Source: Flammeovirga sp. SJP92 (GTDB lineage: Bacteria; Bacteroidota; Bacteroidia; Cytophagales; Flammeovirgaceae). From it: a stretch of DNA of 64,000 bases. The notes beneath the pieces are model-generated. The model saw only the letters and a program-made list of their open reading frames with translations. It did no database searches and was not told where the DNA came from. Positions 54,006 through 62,340 of this stretch are shown piece by piece. A program made the translations under genes and the position numbers. Within the stretch, counting starts at the first letter, position 1. Each line of letters starts with the position of its first letter. The stretch spans positions 186,001 through 250,000 of the forward strand of contig NZ_LQAQ01000100.1 of NCBI RefSeq assembly GCF_001583495.1, in the 5' to 3' direction.

Positions 54006-55163
54006 ATGATGAAAATTACCACTATTGTATTAGTGTCCTTATTAACTATGCTCTTCAATAACCTATTGGCTGAACAATACAAACCGAATGGTGAGATCAC
54101 CATTAATACGATTGGAGAATGGCAAAATTCTGGAAACTGGATAAGAATGGCAGGAGGCAGTGGCTCTCCAAGTAATAATGATGAAATAGTACTATCCTCC
54201 AATGCTCGCTTAAACTTAGACGTCGATCTGAAAAGTAATAATATCAGCCTCTACCTCACTTTTGAAAGTGATGGTTTCTTACAAGTGAAATCAAATGGAG
54301 CACTGCTGGTGTTGGGAGGTTTGACGATGAGTCAAAATAATGTTGAAATGAAGGTATTTGGGGACTTAGAAGTCAATGGTAATTTTCAGTTGGACAATGG
54401 AAACTTATTTATAAAAGACGGAGGTAATCTATTGATTAATGGCGATTTTCTTCGCTCAGATATAGGAAGTGGACAGCTCGAAATTGGAGGAGACGCCACT
54501 TCTTTTACAGTAGAGGGAGATTTTGATGATCAACATAACGCACCCAATATCTATGCTAATCCTTATATTAATATAAAAGGGAGTTGTTCCACTAAGTCTG
54601 GGAGTTTTTGCGACGATTATCTTCCCGTAACTCTTATATCATTTATTGTATCCTATCACGATGAGAATGCAGTAATTAAATGGAGTACAGCCTCAGAACA
54701 AAATAATAAATCATTTGAGGTTTATCGGTCCATTGATCTTGTACATTGGGAACTGATAGGTACTTTGAAAGGGCAAGGTAATAGTTTAGTTACACATCAT
54801 TACCAGTGGATTGATACAACTTTCAACGAAACAGGTAGGAATTACTATCAACTTCATCAAATTGATTTTGATGGGAGAAGAGAAGTCTTTGAAACATTAG
54901 TGTTGGATGTTCAGCATCAATCATCTCTACCAGAAGTGATGATCAGCAACAATGCTATACGTTCAGGAGAAAATGTTCAAATAATGTATCGCAATGAGAA
55001 ATTCAATAGTAAGTATATTGTAATAGTACATTCTGACGGAAAGACGATGGATTGTACTGATATACCTAGAGGCTTAATCCCTAACCAATTATTTGCAGAA
55101 GGAATGAATATACTATGGGTTTCCAATGGTAGAGATAAATATTCATTTAAAATATTGAAATAA
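54006..55163 (+). CDS. Secreted protein with T9SS-like C-terminal region
   Basis: The product has 385 residues with a signal peptide (1 to about 20, LLAEQY). The first part (25-190) is a run of short beta repeats (LYLTFESDGFLQVKSNGALLVLGG, FGDLEVNGNFQL, DGGNLLINGDF), suggesting a right-handed beta-solenoid. The middle LPVTLISFIVSYHDENAVIKWSTASEQNNKSFEVYRS is the stock sequence that precedes sorting domains in many Bacteroidota secreted proteins. A C-terminal domain of about 75 residues ends KYSFKILK, as in type IX secretion signals. Export through T9SS is an inference. Function unknown. Confidence 0.7.
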   Translation: MMKITTIVLVSLLTMLFNNLLAEQYKPNGEITINTIGEWQNSGNWIRMAGGSGSPSNNDEIVLSSNARLNLDVDLKSNNISLYLTFESDGFLQVKSNGALLVLGGLTMSQNNVEMKVFGDLEVNGNFQLDNGNLFIKDGGNLLINGDFLRSDIGSGQLEIGGDATSFTVEGDFDDQHNAPNIYANPYINIKGSCSTKSGSFCDDYLPVTLISFIVSYHDENAVIKWSTASEQNNKSFEVYRSIDLVHWELIGTLKGQGNSLVTHHYQWIDTTFNETGRNYYQLHQIDFDGRREVFETLVLDVQHQSSLPEVMISNNAIRSGENVQIMYRNEKFNSKYIVIVHSDGKTMDCTDIPRGLIPNQLFAEGMNILWVSNGRDKYSFKILK

Positions 55164-55164
55164 A

Positions 55165-55198
55165 AAAAAGAGTGAATCCCGAAAGATTCACTCTTTTT
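55165..55198. terminator. Bidirectional terminator between secreted protein gene and rplL
   Basis: A perfect 14-bp stem AAAAAGAGTGAATC / GATTCACTCTTTTT with a 6-nt loop. Confidence 0.95.
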
Positions 55199-55232
55199 AT
55201 CTATAATCGATAACTTTAGTTATAAACTAAAA

Positions 55233-55610
55233 TTATTTTAATTCGATTTCAGCACCTTCAGCAGTTAAAGCATCTTTCAACGCTTCAGCTTCTTCTTTAG
55301 AGATACCTTCTTTGATTGGAGCAGGAGCAGAATCAGCTAATTCTTTAGCTTCTTTAAGACCTAAACCAGCAGCTGACTTAAGAGCCTTAACTACTTTCAA
55401 TTTAGCAGCACCAGCTGACTTCAAGATCACGTCGAATTCAGTTTTCTCTTCAGCAGCTTCAGCACCTGCAGCAGCACCTGCAACCATTACTGGAGCAGCA
55501 GCAGCAGCTGGCTCGATACCGTGCTCTTCTTTCAAGATCTCAGCAAGCTCTTGTACATCTTTAACTGTTAAGTTAACTAACTCTTCTGCGAATTTTTTCA
55601 AATCTGCCAT
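55233..55610 (-). CDS. rplL: 50S ribosomal protein L7/L12
   Basis: The product has 125 residues. An N-terminal dimer helix ([22 protein letters not shown]), an Ala-rich hinge (about 38-55) and the conserved C-terminal domain ([35 protein letters not shown]) are all visible. It forms the ribosomal stalk that recruits translation factors. It is last in the leftward rplK-rplA-rplJ-rplL group, with 112 bp between it and rplJ. Confidence 0.98.
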   Translation of the reverse strand: MADLKKFAEELVNLTVKDVQELAEILKEEHGIEPAAAAAPVMVAGAAAGAEAAEEKTEFDVILKSAGAAKLKVVKALKSAAGLGLKEAKELADSAPAPIKEGISKEEAEALKDALTAEGAEIELK

Positions 55611-55722
55611 TTTTGTATAAAATTAAAACGTGTTTTTTAAATCAAATTAAATAATATGTTTTCTGCAATCAGCCGTAGTATTTACGCTGTCATTGCAAGA
55701 GGTTTTGTTAGGAAGGAGTATA

Positions 55723-56268
55723 TTACTCTCCTTTCTCCTCTAAAGTCTTCAATAGACCAGATAATGTCTGACCTGAAGATTGTAAAGCGCTAACAACATT
55801 CTTAGCAGGTGATTGAAGTAATCCAACGATATCTCCAATAAGTTCTGCTTTCGATTTTACAGCTGTTAAAGCTTCTAAGTGTTGCTCACCAACGTATAAA
55901 CCACCGTCGATTGAAGCTGCCTTCAATGCTGGGATTTTACGATCTTTTGGCATATCCTTTTGATAGTCCTTAAGAACTTTCGCAGGAGCCGCACCAGATT
56001 CTGCTGAGAACATGATACCTGACATACCTTTAAGAGCATTATCTTTAAGCTCAGAGTAATCAGTATCTGATTCTAATTTGTCAAGAGCTTTCGCAATTAG
56101 CGTGTTCTTGACTACTTGATATTCGATACCCGATGCAAAGCAAGCCTTACGGAACTTGTTTACTTCATCAACAGTCATAGTAGCACTGTTTACGATGTAG
56201 AAGTAATCACAAGCTGCCAATTTTTGGCTTAACTCCTCAACGAGTTGTACCTTTTGATCTTTTGTCAT
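55723..56268 (-). CDS. rplJ: 50S ribosomal protein L10
   Basis: The product has 181 residues. The N-terminal rRNA-binding domain contains VEELSQKLAACDYFYIVN and VVKNTLIAKAL; a C-terminal helix holds the L12 dimers. The gene starts 2 bp after the rplA stop, so there is no room for a separate L10 leader here. Confidence 0.97.
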   Translation of the reverse strand: MTKDQKVQLVEELSQKLAACDYFYIVNSATMTVDEVNKFRKACFASGIEYQVVKNTLIAKALDKLESDTDYSELKDNALKGMSGIMFSAESGAAPAKVLKDYQKDMPKDRKIPALKAASIDGGLYVGEQHLEALTAVKSKAELIGDIVGLLQSPAKNVVSALQSSGQTLSGLLKTLEEKGE

Positions 56269-56270
56269 AA

Positions 56271-56963
56271 TTAGCTATCGATTGATCCCTTATCAACTTT
56301 GACACCAGGGCCCATAGTTGTAGAGATCGTTACGCTCTTAAAATATGTACCTTTTGCTGAAGAAGGCTTTAACTTTGATAAAGTTGAGATTAACTCTGCA
56401 GCATTCTCTTTCAATTGCTCAGCGCTGAAAGACGCTTTACCTACTGAAGTGTGAATGATACCAGTTTTGTCAACTTTAAAGTCGATTTTACCAGCCTTAA
56501 CTTCTTTTACAGCTTTACCTACTTCTAATGTCACTGTACCCGCTTTAGGGTTTGGCATTAGACCACGAGGACCTAAAACTCTACCTAAACGACCTACTTT
56601 AGCCATTACAGTTGGCATAGTGATGATTACGTCGATATCAGTCCATCCACCTTCGATTTTCTTGATGAATTCGTCTAAACCAGCGTAGTCAGCACCTGCT
56701 GCTTTTGCTTCTTCTTCTTTGTCTGGAGTAACTAGAGCAAGAACTCTTACTTCTTTACCTACACCGTGAGGAAGAGTTACCACGCCACGAACCATTTGAT
56801 CCGCTTTACGTGGGTCAACACCTAAACGCACGTCTAAGTCTACAGAAGCGTCGAACTTCTCGAAAGAGATTTCTTTCACAAGCTCAGTAGCTTTCTCCAG
56901 CGTGTATTCTTGAGTTCTATCGTATTTTGATAGAGCCTCTTTCATTTTCTTTGATACTGCCAT
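56271..56963 (-). CDS. rplA: 50S ribosomal protein L1
   Basis: The product has 230 residues and is complete. Family motifs include [20 protein letters not shown] and [18 protein letters not shown]. It binds 23S rRNA at the L1 stalk. It follows rplK by 27 bp. Confidence 0.98.
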   Translation of the reverse strand: MAVSKKMKEALSKYDRTQEYTLEKATELVKEISFEKFDASVDLDVRLGVDPRKADQMVRGVVTLPHGVGKEVRVLALVTPDKEEEAKAAGADYAGLDEFIKKIEGGWTDIDVIITMPTVMAKVGRLGRVLGPRGLMPNPKAGTVTLEVGKAVKEVKAGKIDFKVDKTGIIHTSVGKASFSAEQLKENAAELISTLSKLKPSSAKGTYFKSVTISTTMGPGVKVDKGSIDS

Positions 56964-56990
56964 GATTAAAAACTATTTTACTTGTAGAAA

Positions 56991-57434
56991 TTAAGCCTCC
57001 CAAGGAGCTGTTCCCTCTACTGTTACACCCATGCTACGAGCTGTACCCGCAACCATTTTCATACCTGATTCAACTGTAGAACAGTTTAAGTCTGGTAATT
57101 TTGTCTCTGCAATCGTTCTTAATTGATCCCAAGTAACTGACGCTACTTTCTTACGGTTAGGCTCTGATGAACCTTTTTTAATTTTTGCCGCATCCATGAT
57201 CAAATTAGCCGCTGGAGGAGTTTTAATTACGAAATCAAAAGACTTGTCTTTGAAAATTGTAATTAATACAGGCAATAATTGCCCTCCTTTGTCTTGAGTA
57301 CGAGCGTTGAACTGTTTACAGAAATCCATAATGTTCAAACCCTTCGAACCTAACGCAGGACCTACTGGCGGCGACGGATTGGCTGCTCCACCTTTAATTT
57401 GAAGCTTCAGGAAACCTTCGATTTCTTTTGCCAT
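56991..57434 (-). CDS. rplK: 50S ribosomal protein L11
   Basis: The product has 147 residues. [25 protein letters not shown] is the conserved N-terminal part, and the C-terminus has GTARSMGV. It is the thiostrepton-region binding protein. Its start is 1 bp after the nusG stop. Confidence 0.98.
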   Translation of the reverse strand: MAKEIEGFLKLQIKGGAANPSPPVGPALGSKGLNIMDFCKQFNARTQDKGGQLLPVLITIFKDKSFDFVIKTPPAANLIMDAAKIKKGSSEPNRKKVASVTWDQLRTIAETKLPDLNCSTVESGMKMVAGTARSMGVTVEGTAPWEA

Positions 57435-57435
57435 G

Positions 57436-58008
57436 TTATTCTTCTTTTTCTACTTGTTTATAATCGAGTTCCACTGGTGCATTTCTGCCAAAAATCTTCA
57501 CCATGACATTGAGTTTTTTCTTCTCTTCGAAGACTTCCTCTACGCTTCCGGAGAATCCAGAGAATGGACCATCCATAACGCGTACTGTTTCGCCGACAGA
57601 GTAAGACGTATCATGTTTAACTTCGCCTTCGTCCGACTCATCGACTTTGCCAAGGATCTGATTGATTTCAGATTCTCTCATAGGTTTTGGAAGCACTGAC
57701 GGATCTTTTGAATCCGCATTCAGAAAACCTATAACACCCGGAACGCTATTAATCGTGTGTTGAACCTCACCATTGGATAAATCAGCTTGTACGATAACAT
57801 ACCCTGGTAATAAGTTTTTCTCGACAGCAATTTTCTTAACCTTACCGTCTCTCTGCTTTCTTGCCTGATAAACTTTCTCAGTTGGTACTAATACTTCCGT
57901 GATAAAGTTCTGAAGATTTTGATTCTCTAATTCTTTCAGTAGATAATCTTTCACTTTCTTCTCTTGGCCACTTACAGCTCTAACTACATACCATTTAAGC
58001 TCACCCAT
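57436..58008 (-). CDS. nusG: Transcription antitermination factor NusG
   Basis: The product has 190 residues. The NGN domain starts [15 protein letters not shown], with LLPGYVIVQ, and the KOW domain near the end reads [16 protein letters not shown]. It links RNA polymerase to the ribosome or Rho. Confidence 0.97.
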   Translation of the reverse strand: MGELKWYVVRAVSGQEKKVKDYLLKELENQNLQNFITEVLVPTEKVYQARKQRDGKVKKIAVEKNLLPGYVIVQADLSNGEVQHTINSVPGVIGFLNADSKDPSVLPKPMRESEINQILGKVDESDEGEVKHDTSYSVGETVRVMDGPFSGFSGSVEEVFEEKKKLNVMVKIFGRNAPVELDYKQVEKEE

Positions 58009-58068
58009 CGTTATTTAGTTTTATCTGTTGAGGTTTCTTAACTAAAAATACAATTTCCACGCTTCTTA

Positions 58069-58260
58069 TTAGAATGCGTTATAGAAAAGTGTTAATAATT
58101 CGTTGAATCCGAAATCAACACCTCCGATTACTAAAGCGAACACCAATGATGCCACTAAAACTAATACAGAGCTATCTTGAGCTTCTTTGAATGACAACCA
58201 AGTTACGTTGTCTGTCATCTCAGTGTATGACTCTTTAAAAAATTGCATTAATTTATTCAT
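58069..58260 (-). CDS. secE: Preprotein translocase subunit SecE
   Basis: The product has 63 residues with a single membrane helix (DSSVLVLVASLVFALVIGGVDF) after the amphipathic FFKESYTEMTDNVTWLSF. It is the short bacterial form. It lies between tRNA-Trp and nusG, the usual order. Confidence 0.95.
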   Translation of the reverse strand: MNKLMQFFKESYTEMTDNVTWLSFKEAQDSSVLVLVASLVFALVIGGVDFGFNELLTLFYNAF

Positions 58261-58373
58261 AATTCTTTCGAATTTTATCCATAAAAAAAGTTGCCTTGTT
58301 TATAACAACTTTTGCTTATGTAAATGTTTAAAATCAGTTGAACGGCTAAATATAACAGTTCTTTTTGAATTTG

Positions 58374-58446
58374 CACGGGTGGTAGGATTCGAACCCACGA
58401 CCTGCGGTTTTGGAGACCGTAACTCTACCAACTGAGCTACACCCGT
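58374..58446 (-). tRNA. tRNA-Trp (CCA)
   Basis: The minus strand reads ACGGGTGTAGCTCAGTTGG, with anticodon loop CTCCAAA (anticodon CCA). The acceptor stem ACGGGTG/CACCCGT is fully paired. The 3' CCA is not encoded. First in the secE-nusG-rpl group. Confidence 0.95.
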
Positions 58447-58662
58447 TTATCCGTTAATTTTCAGTACTTTACAGAAGTACCTTGAATTTCCGAGATGCAA
58501 AGGTAGATATCTGAATAGAAATAACAAATTTGTAAGGGAAATTTTTTCTTAATTCATATTAATATACAGCTACTTAGGACTAATTCTGTATATTGCACCC
58601 CATAAACCGAGGCAAAAATGGCTAGTTTGACCTCTTTTTACCCCGTTTTTAATTAAAATGAC

Positions 58663-59271
58663 ATGATCAAATTTTTTTTCTATCTAAGTGTATTTTTTTT
58701 CTCATCACCACTTCTATTAGCACAGGATATAAGCAGTTTGTCGGATCAGTTGAAATTGATAGATGGAATACTTGCAATAAAAGCACATGCTACCTCTGGT
58801 GAAGATTCATTTTTTCAGATGTCTGAAAAGGTAACCAAGAAGACCGTATTTTGGGAGGTGTTTAGAGAGAAGGGAGAACTAAGACGTAATTATGCATTAA
58901 GCAATCTTCCAAATGGCATTTATCATTTCCAATTTGCTTTGGATGGAAAAGCTATTTCAGGTGAGATTTTCAATAAGTCAGAAGGTCCAACTTTAAAAGT
59001 GTATCATAGTACAGAATACAAAAGACCTTACTTCAATGTAAAAGTTGAAAAAGATACTTTACAGATCGATGGTTTTTTTGCACAAGATAAAGAGGTGCAA
59101 ATCTCCATTAAGAACGAGGATGAGTTCGAAGATCTCTATAATGCGAGCATAGAATTGAAAAATGGGAAGTTGAAAACGCAATATATCTTGGATACTTTCG
59201 GAAAAGGAAATTATGTAATCAGAGCAAAATTGAAGGATAGAACCTTTGTTCGAAATTTTATTTTAAAATAA
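58663..59271 (+). CDS. Exported protein of unknown function
   Basis: The product has 202 residues with a signal peptide (1-21, LLA-QDI). The rest is probably two beta-sandwich domains (KTVFWEVFREKGELRR..YHFQFAL and YFNVKVEKDTLQIDGFF..YVIRAKLKDRTFVRNFILK). The last stretch looks like the end of a cell-surface sorting domain, but it is too short to be sure. No neighbour suggests a role. Confidence 0.6.
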   Translation: MIKFFFYLSVFFFSSPLLLAQDISSLSDQLKLIDGILAIKAHATSGEDSFFQMSEKVTKKTVFWEVFREKGELRRNYALSNLPNGIYHFQFALDGKAISGEIFNKSEGPTLKVYHSTEYKRPYFNVKVEKDTLQIDGFFAQDKEVQISIKNEDEFEDLYNASIELKNGKLKTQYILDTFGKGNYVIRAKLKDRTFVRNFILK

Positions 59272-59338
59272 TTCAACTTTTAAAATATTGTCTGTCAAAT
59301 AGTTTACAATTGTTTATCGAAAAAGTTCATTTTTTATT

Positions 59339-59368
59339 TTGCAGATAAAAAAACTTCCTCTACTTTTG
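59339..59368 (+). promoter_or_regulatory. Consensus Bacteroidota promoter for the tRNA-Tyr pair
   Basis: TTG at 59339-59341, a 19-nt spacer, then TACTTTTG at 59361-59368, a perfect TAnnTTTG. It provides a standard against which the cluster promoters can be compared: those lack a TTG at this spacing. Confidence 0.8.
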
Positions 59369-59441
59369 CATCGCAATCGGGACAAACGGTCACGACAAAA
59401 AGATAAAACATAGTGTAAGAATTAAGTAATTGAGGGCATCT

Positions 59442-59522
59442 GGGAAGGTTCCAGAGCGGTCAAATGGGACGGACTGTAAATCCGTTGCTTCGGCTTCGCA
59501 GGTTCGAATCCTGCCCCTCCCA
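59442..59522 (+). tRNA. tRNA-Tyr (GTA), copy 1
   Basis: Long variable arm type; anticodon loop CTGTAAA (GTA). T arm GCAGG-TTCGAAT-CCTGC. The acceptor 5' strand GGGAAGG meets CCCTCCC, leaving an A-C mismatch at pair 5-68. Confidence 0.95.
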
Positions 59523-59541
59523 CTATCAGAATTACTTAATT

Positions 59542-59622
59542 GGGAAGGTTCCAGAGCGGTCAAATGGGACGGACTGTAAATCCGTTGCTTCGGCTTCGCA
59601 GGTTCGAATCCTGCCCCTCCCA
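59542..59622 (+). tRNA. tRNA-Tyr (GTA), copy 2
   Basis: Identical to copy 1, starting 100 bp later and including the A-C mismatch in the acceptor stem. Confidence 0.95.
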
Positions 59623-59639
59623 CACTTTTATTTTATCTT

Positions 59640-59712
59640 GCGGATGTAGCTCAGTTGGTAGAGCGACAGCCTTCCAAGCTGTAGGTCGCGGGTTCGAGCC
59701 TCGTCATCCGCT
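59640..59712 (+). tRNA. tRNA-Gly (TCC), copy 1
   Basis: GCGGATG/CATCCGC acceptor stem and anticodon loop CTTCCAA (TCC). It follows tRNA-Tyr copy 2 by 17 bp, so it is read from the Tyr promoter. A terminator (AAAGGTCAA/TTGACCTTT) follows at 59715-59741. Confidence 0.95.
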
Positions 59713-59906
59713 CAAAGGTCAATCAGAAATGGTTGACCTTTTTGCGTTTTAAAGCCTTTGTATCTTTTTGGGGCTGCCTTATTCTATAGGTGTTGATTTC
59801 ATTTATACTGAATGTATATTGTTTTTTAATCCTAGAAGTACAGTCAGTTAAAGATTCCACCAAAGGAAATATTGGTTTTTATTGGGAATTTCCAATTTCA
59901 GGTGAT

Positions 59907-59914
59907 TATATTTG
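59907..59914 (+). promoter_or_regulatory. Promoter -7 element of tRNA-Gly copy 2
   Basis: TATATTTG, a perfect TAnnTTTG, lies 20 bp before the tRNA. A TTG lies 22 bp upstream (59882-59884). The same element is repeated at 60201-60208 for copy 3. Confidence 0.7.
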
Positions 59915-59933
59915 TGTCACCAAAATAATTAAT

Positions 59934-60006
59934 GCGGATGTAGCTCAGTTGGTAGAGCGACAGCCTTCCAAGCTGTAGGTCGCGGGTTCGAGCCTCGTCA
60001 TCCGCT
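59934..60006 (+). tRNA. tRNA-Gly (TCC), copy 2
   Basis: Identical to copy 1. Own promoter at 59907 and own terminator at about 60009-60035. Confidence 0.95.
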
Positions 60007-60227
60007 CAAAGGTCAATCAGAAATGGTTGACCTTTTTGCGTTTTAAAGCCTTTGTATCTTTTTGGGGCTGCCTTATTCTATAGGTGTTGATTTCATTTAT
60101 ACTGAATGTATATTGTTTTTTAATCCTAGAAGTACAGTCAGTTAAAGATTCCACCAAAGGAAATATTGGTTTTTATTGGGAATTTCCAATTTCAGGTGAT
60201 TATATTTGTGTCACCAAAATAATTAAT

Positions 60228-60300
60228 GCGGATGTAGCTCAGTTGGTAGAGCGACAGCCTTCCAAGCTGTAGGTCGCGGGTTCGAGCCTCGTCATCCGCT
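60228..60300 (+). tRNA. tRNA-Gly (TCC), copy 3
   Basis: Identical to copies 1 and 2. Promoter TATATTTG at 60201-60208; terminator AAAGGTCAA/TTGACCTTT at about 60303-60329. Confidence 0.95.
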
Positions 60301-60345
60301 CAAAGGTCAATCAGAAATGGTTGACCTTTTTGCATTTTATAGACT

Positions 60346-61206
60346 TTAATCACTTATAGCTATTATCTTTTTCCTGTATTGAGCAGGGGTCATGCCAATG
60401 ACTTGTTTAAACTGACGATGGAAGTACGACATGTTTTCATACCCACAATCCATCGCGATCTGTGTCACAGGTTGAATACTATCTTGCAATTCCTGACATA
60501 TTATATGTATCCTAAACTCATTTAAGTATTGAGTGAATGTTTTATTGAATCTTTTTTTGAAAAACTTACAAAAGGAGGACTTCGTCATACAGCACAGTTC
60601 AGCAACTTCTATGACTTGTATAGGTGTTTGATAATGGTCTTCTATATGATGGATAATTTTATCTACTCGGCTGTCTATTTTTTGAGAAATAAAGGTTTCA
60701 ATAGGTTCGGATAAGATTTGATAGTCTTTCAGTTCTGTAAGTTGATGCAGTATTTGTAAAAACAGTATCATTCTGGGCATTTCTGAAGACTTATGTAAAG
60801 CCAAAAGCATCTGTCCAATATTTTCCGTCATCATAGACTTTCTAAATACTATACCCGCCTTGGCTTTTTCCAGCATTTTTCCCACTTTCATAAATTCTTT
60901 AATGCCTGTGATCTTAGCATTGAATTGTTCTGCCTTCCATTGTACATACACAGAGGAGGCTCCTTGATTATAATTTCCCGCATTTTTCCATGCATGAGGC
61001 AATGAGGAGCCAATTAATACCAAATCACCTGCTTGAAACTGCTGAATGCTGTTGCCTATATATCGAATCCCATTACTTTTTAATACATAAGTCAATTCAA
61101 GCTCTTCATGATAATGCCATGGTGAATTAAACCGGACATCATCATAGATAAATGTATGGATAGAATGATCAAGTTGCTTAGGAATAACTTCTAGTTTTGC
61201 TCTCAT
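60346..61206 (-). CDS. AraC-family regulator with cupin sensor domain (sugar locus)
   Basis: The product has 286 residues. The N-terminal cupin (WHYHEELELTYVLKSNGIRYIGN, GDLVLIGSSLPHAW) is as in AraC/RhaS-type sugar sensors. The C-terminal AraC domain has VAELCCMTKSSFCKFFKKRF and IAMDCGYENMSYFHRQFKQVIGMTPAQYRK. It is divergent from the PfkB gene across 174 bp, so it likely controls the kinase and isomerase genes. It is not closely related to the AraC pair at 6406 and 30104. Confidence 0.85.
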   Translation of the reverse strand: MRAKLEVIPKQLDHSIHTFIYDDVRFNSPWHYHEELELTYVLKSNGIRYIGNSIQQFQAGDLVLIGSSLPHAWKNAGNYNQGASSVYVQWKAEQFNAKITGIKEFMKVGKMLEKAKAGIVFRKSMMTENIGQMLLALHKSSEMPRMILFLQILHQLTELKDYQILSEPIETFISQKIDSRVDKIIHHIEDHYQTPIQVIEVAELCCMTKSSFCKFFKKRFNKTFTQYLNEFRIHIICQELQDSIQPVTQIAMDCGYENMSYFHRQFKQVIGMTPAQYRKKIIAISD

Positions 61207-61380
61207 TTTACGCTATGTTGTTAGTTGTTCTTCTGTTTTAGTAGTTATTGGACAATATAGTACATAAAACGTAAAATATTGAATTTATTAAACGTAATAA
61301 TCACACCATAATTTTGTATTAGTAATCAGTCATAAAGTAAAGCGGTTTTCTCTGGTTACTTTAAACTAAAGCAAGAAAGT

Positions 61381-62286
61381 ATGGAAGTGATATGTAGTGG
61401 ACTTAATGTAGTCGATTTATTAGTTGCCGTACCAAATGAGGTTCCTTACGGCGAAAAAACAGAGTGTGAGAAGATCATTGTGCAAGGCGGTGCTCCTGCA
61501 GGAAATGCGGCAAGCGGTATAGCGGCATTGGGTCATAACATCTGTTTTTTAGGATATTTTGGTGAGAATACGCTGAGTGATATAGCAAGAGCAGAGCTGA
61601 AAAGGCATGGTGTTGTGGACACGCTGTTTGTATCAAAGGAAAATGCAACTCCTGCAATAGCTATTGTTCAGGTGGACGATAAAGGAGAGCGAACAGTCCT
61701 TTATTCAATGGACAATTACTCTTCATTCAGCCCGGCAGATTTTAAAGAAGAATGGCTTAGTGATACAAAGCTGATTCTTGTAGATGGATATGATACCGAA
61801 ATCAATCTTCACCTATTAAAGCTTGCTAAGAAAAAAGGAATTACAACGGTATTGGACATGGAAGCAGGTGAAGAAGCTACAATGAAAGAAATGTTAGCAC
61901 TAGCAACTCATTCGATCTTACCTCTTACATGTGCTCAAAAACTAGCTAATACAGAGAAAATTGAAGACTGTGTAAAGACACTTTCCAAGTTAACCAAAGG
62001 ACAAATAGTCGTGACGGATGGAGCAAACGGTTCTTACGCTTTAGAAGAGGAAATTATTGTGCATCAACCTGCTTATAAGGTAGAGGTTGTAGATACAACA
62101 GGTTGTGGGGATGCTTTTCATGCAGCATATGCTTCTGCAGTACTGCAAGGGCTGCCATTAAGAGAAAGAATGAATTATGGTAGTTTCTTCGCTTCTCAAG
62201 TAGCAAAAGTATTTGGAGGGCGAACTTCATTTCCTTCAAGACAAGACATGGAAGAAAATCTTCCTTCAATCGAAACCACAGTATAG
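61381..62286 (+). CDS. PfkB-family carbohydrate kinase
   Basis: The product has 301 residues. The first PfkB signature is GGAPAGNAASGIAALG, the second DTTGCGDAFHAAYA with the catalytic Asp. It phosphorylates a sugar or nucleoside with ATP. It is adjacent to the isomerase-like gene and AraC regulator, so a sugar is likely. The substrate is unknown. Confidence 0.85.
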   Translation: MEVICSGLNVVDLLVAVPNEVPYGEKTECEKIIVQGGAPAGNAASGIAALGHNICFLGYFGENTLSDIARAELKRHGVVDTLFVSKENATPAIAIVQVDDKGERTVLYSMDNYSSFSPADFKEEWLSDTKLILVDGYDTEINLHLLKLAKKKGITTVLDMEAGEEATMKEMLALATHSILPLTCAQKLANTEKIEDCVKTLSKLTKGQIVVTDGANGSYALEEEIIVHQPAYKVEVVDTTGCGDAFHAAYASAVLQGLPLRERMNYGSFFASQVAKVFGGRTSFPSRQDMEENLPSIETTV

Positions 62287-62340
62287 TGTAGACACATGTC
62301 TTAGTACTTAAATAATAACACATTTAATCAAAAGAAATCA

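Larger units (their letters stand above)
59640..60300 (+). repeat. Tandem 294-bp units each with one tRNA-Gly
   Basis: Two full units (59640-59933 and 59934-60227) appear identical, and a third copy is present from 60228 through the tRNA and terminator. Each spacer carries the terminator and a new promoter. Confidence 0.9.

Noticed and set aside
55611-56270. L10-type ribosomal leader before rplJ
   Set aside because: Only 2 bp separate rplA and rplJ, and the 112-bp rplJ-rplL gap shows no convincing leader structure.
59464-60272. Several open frames of 60-80 codons over the tRNA genes on both strands
   Set aside because: They consist of tRNA sequence and identical spacer repeats; these are well-known false proteins from tRNA arrays.
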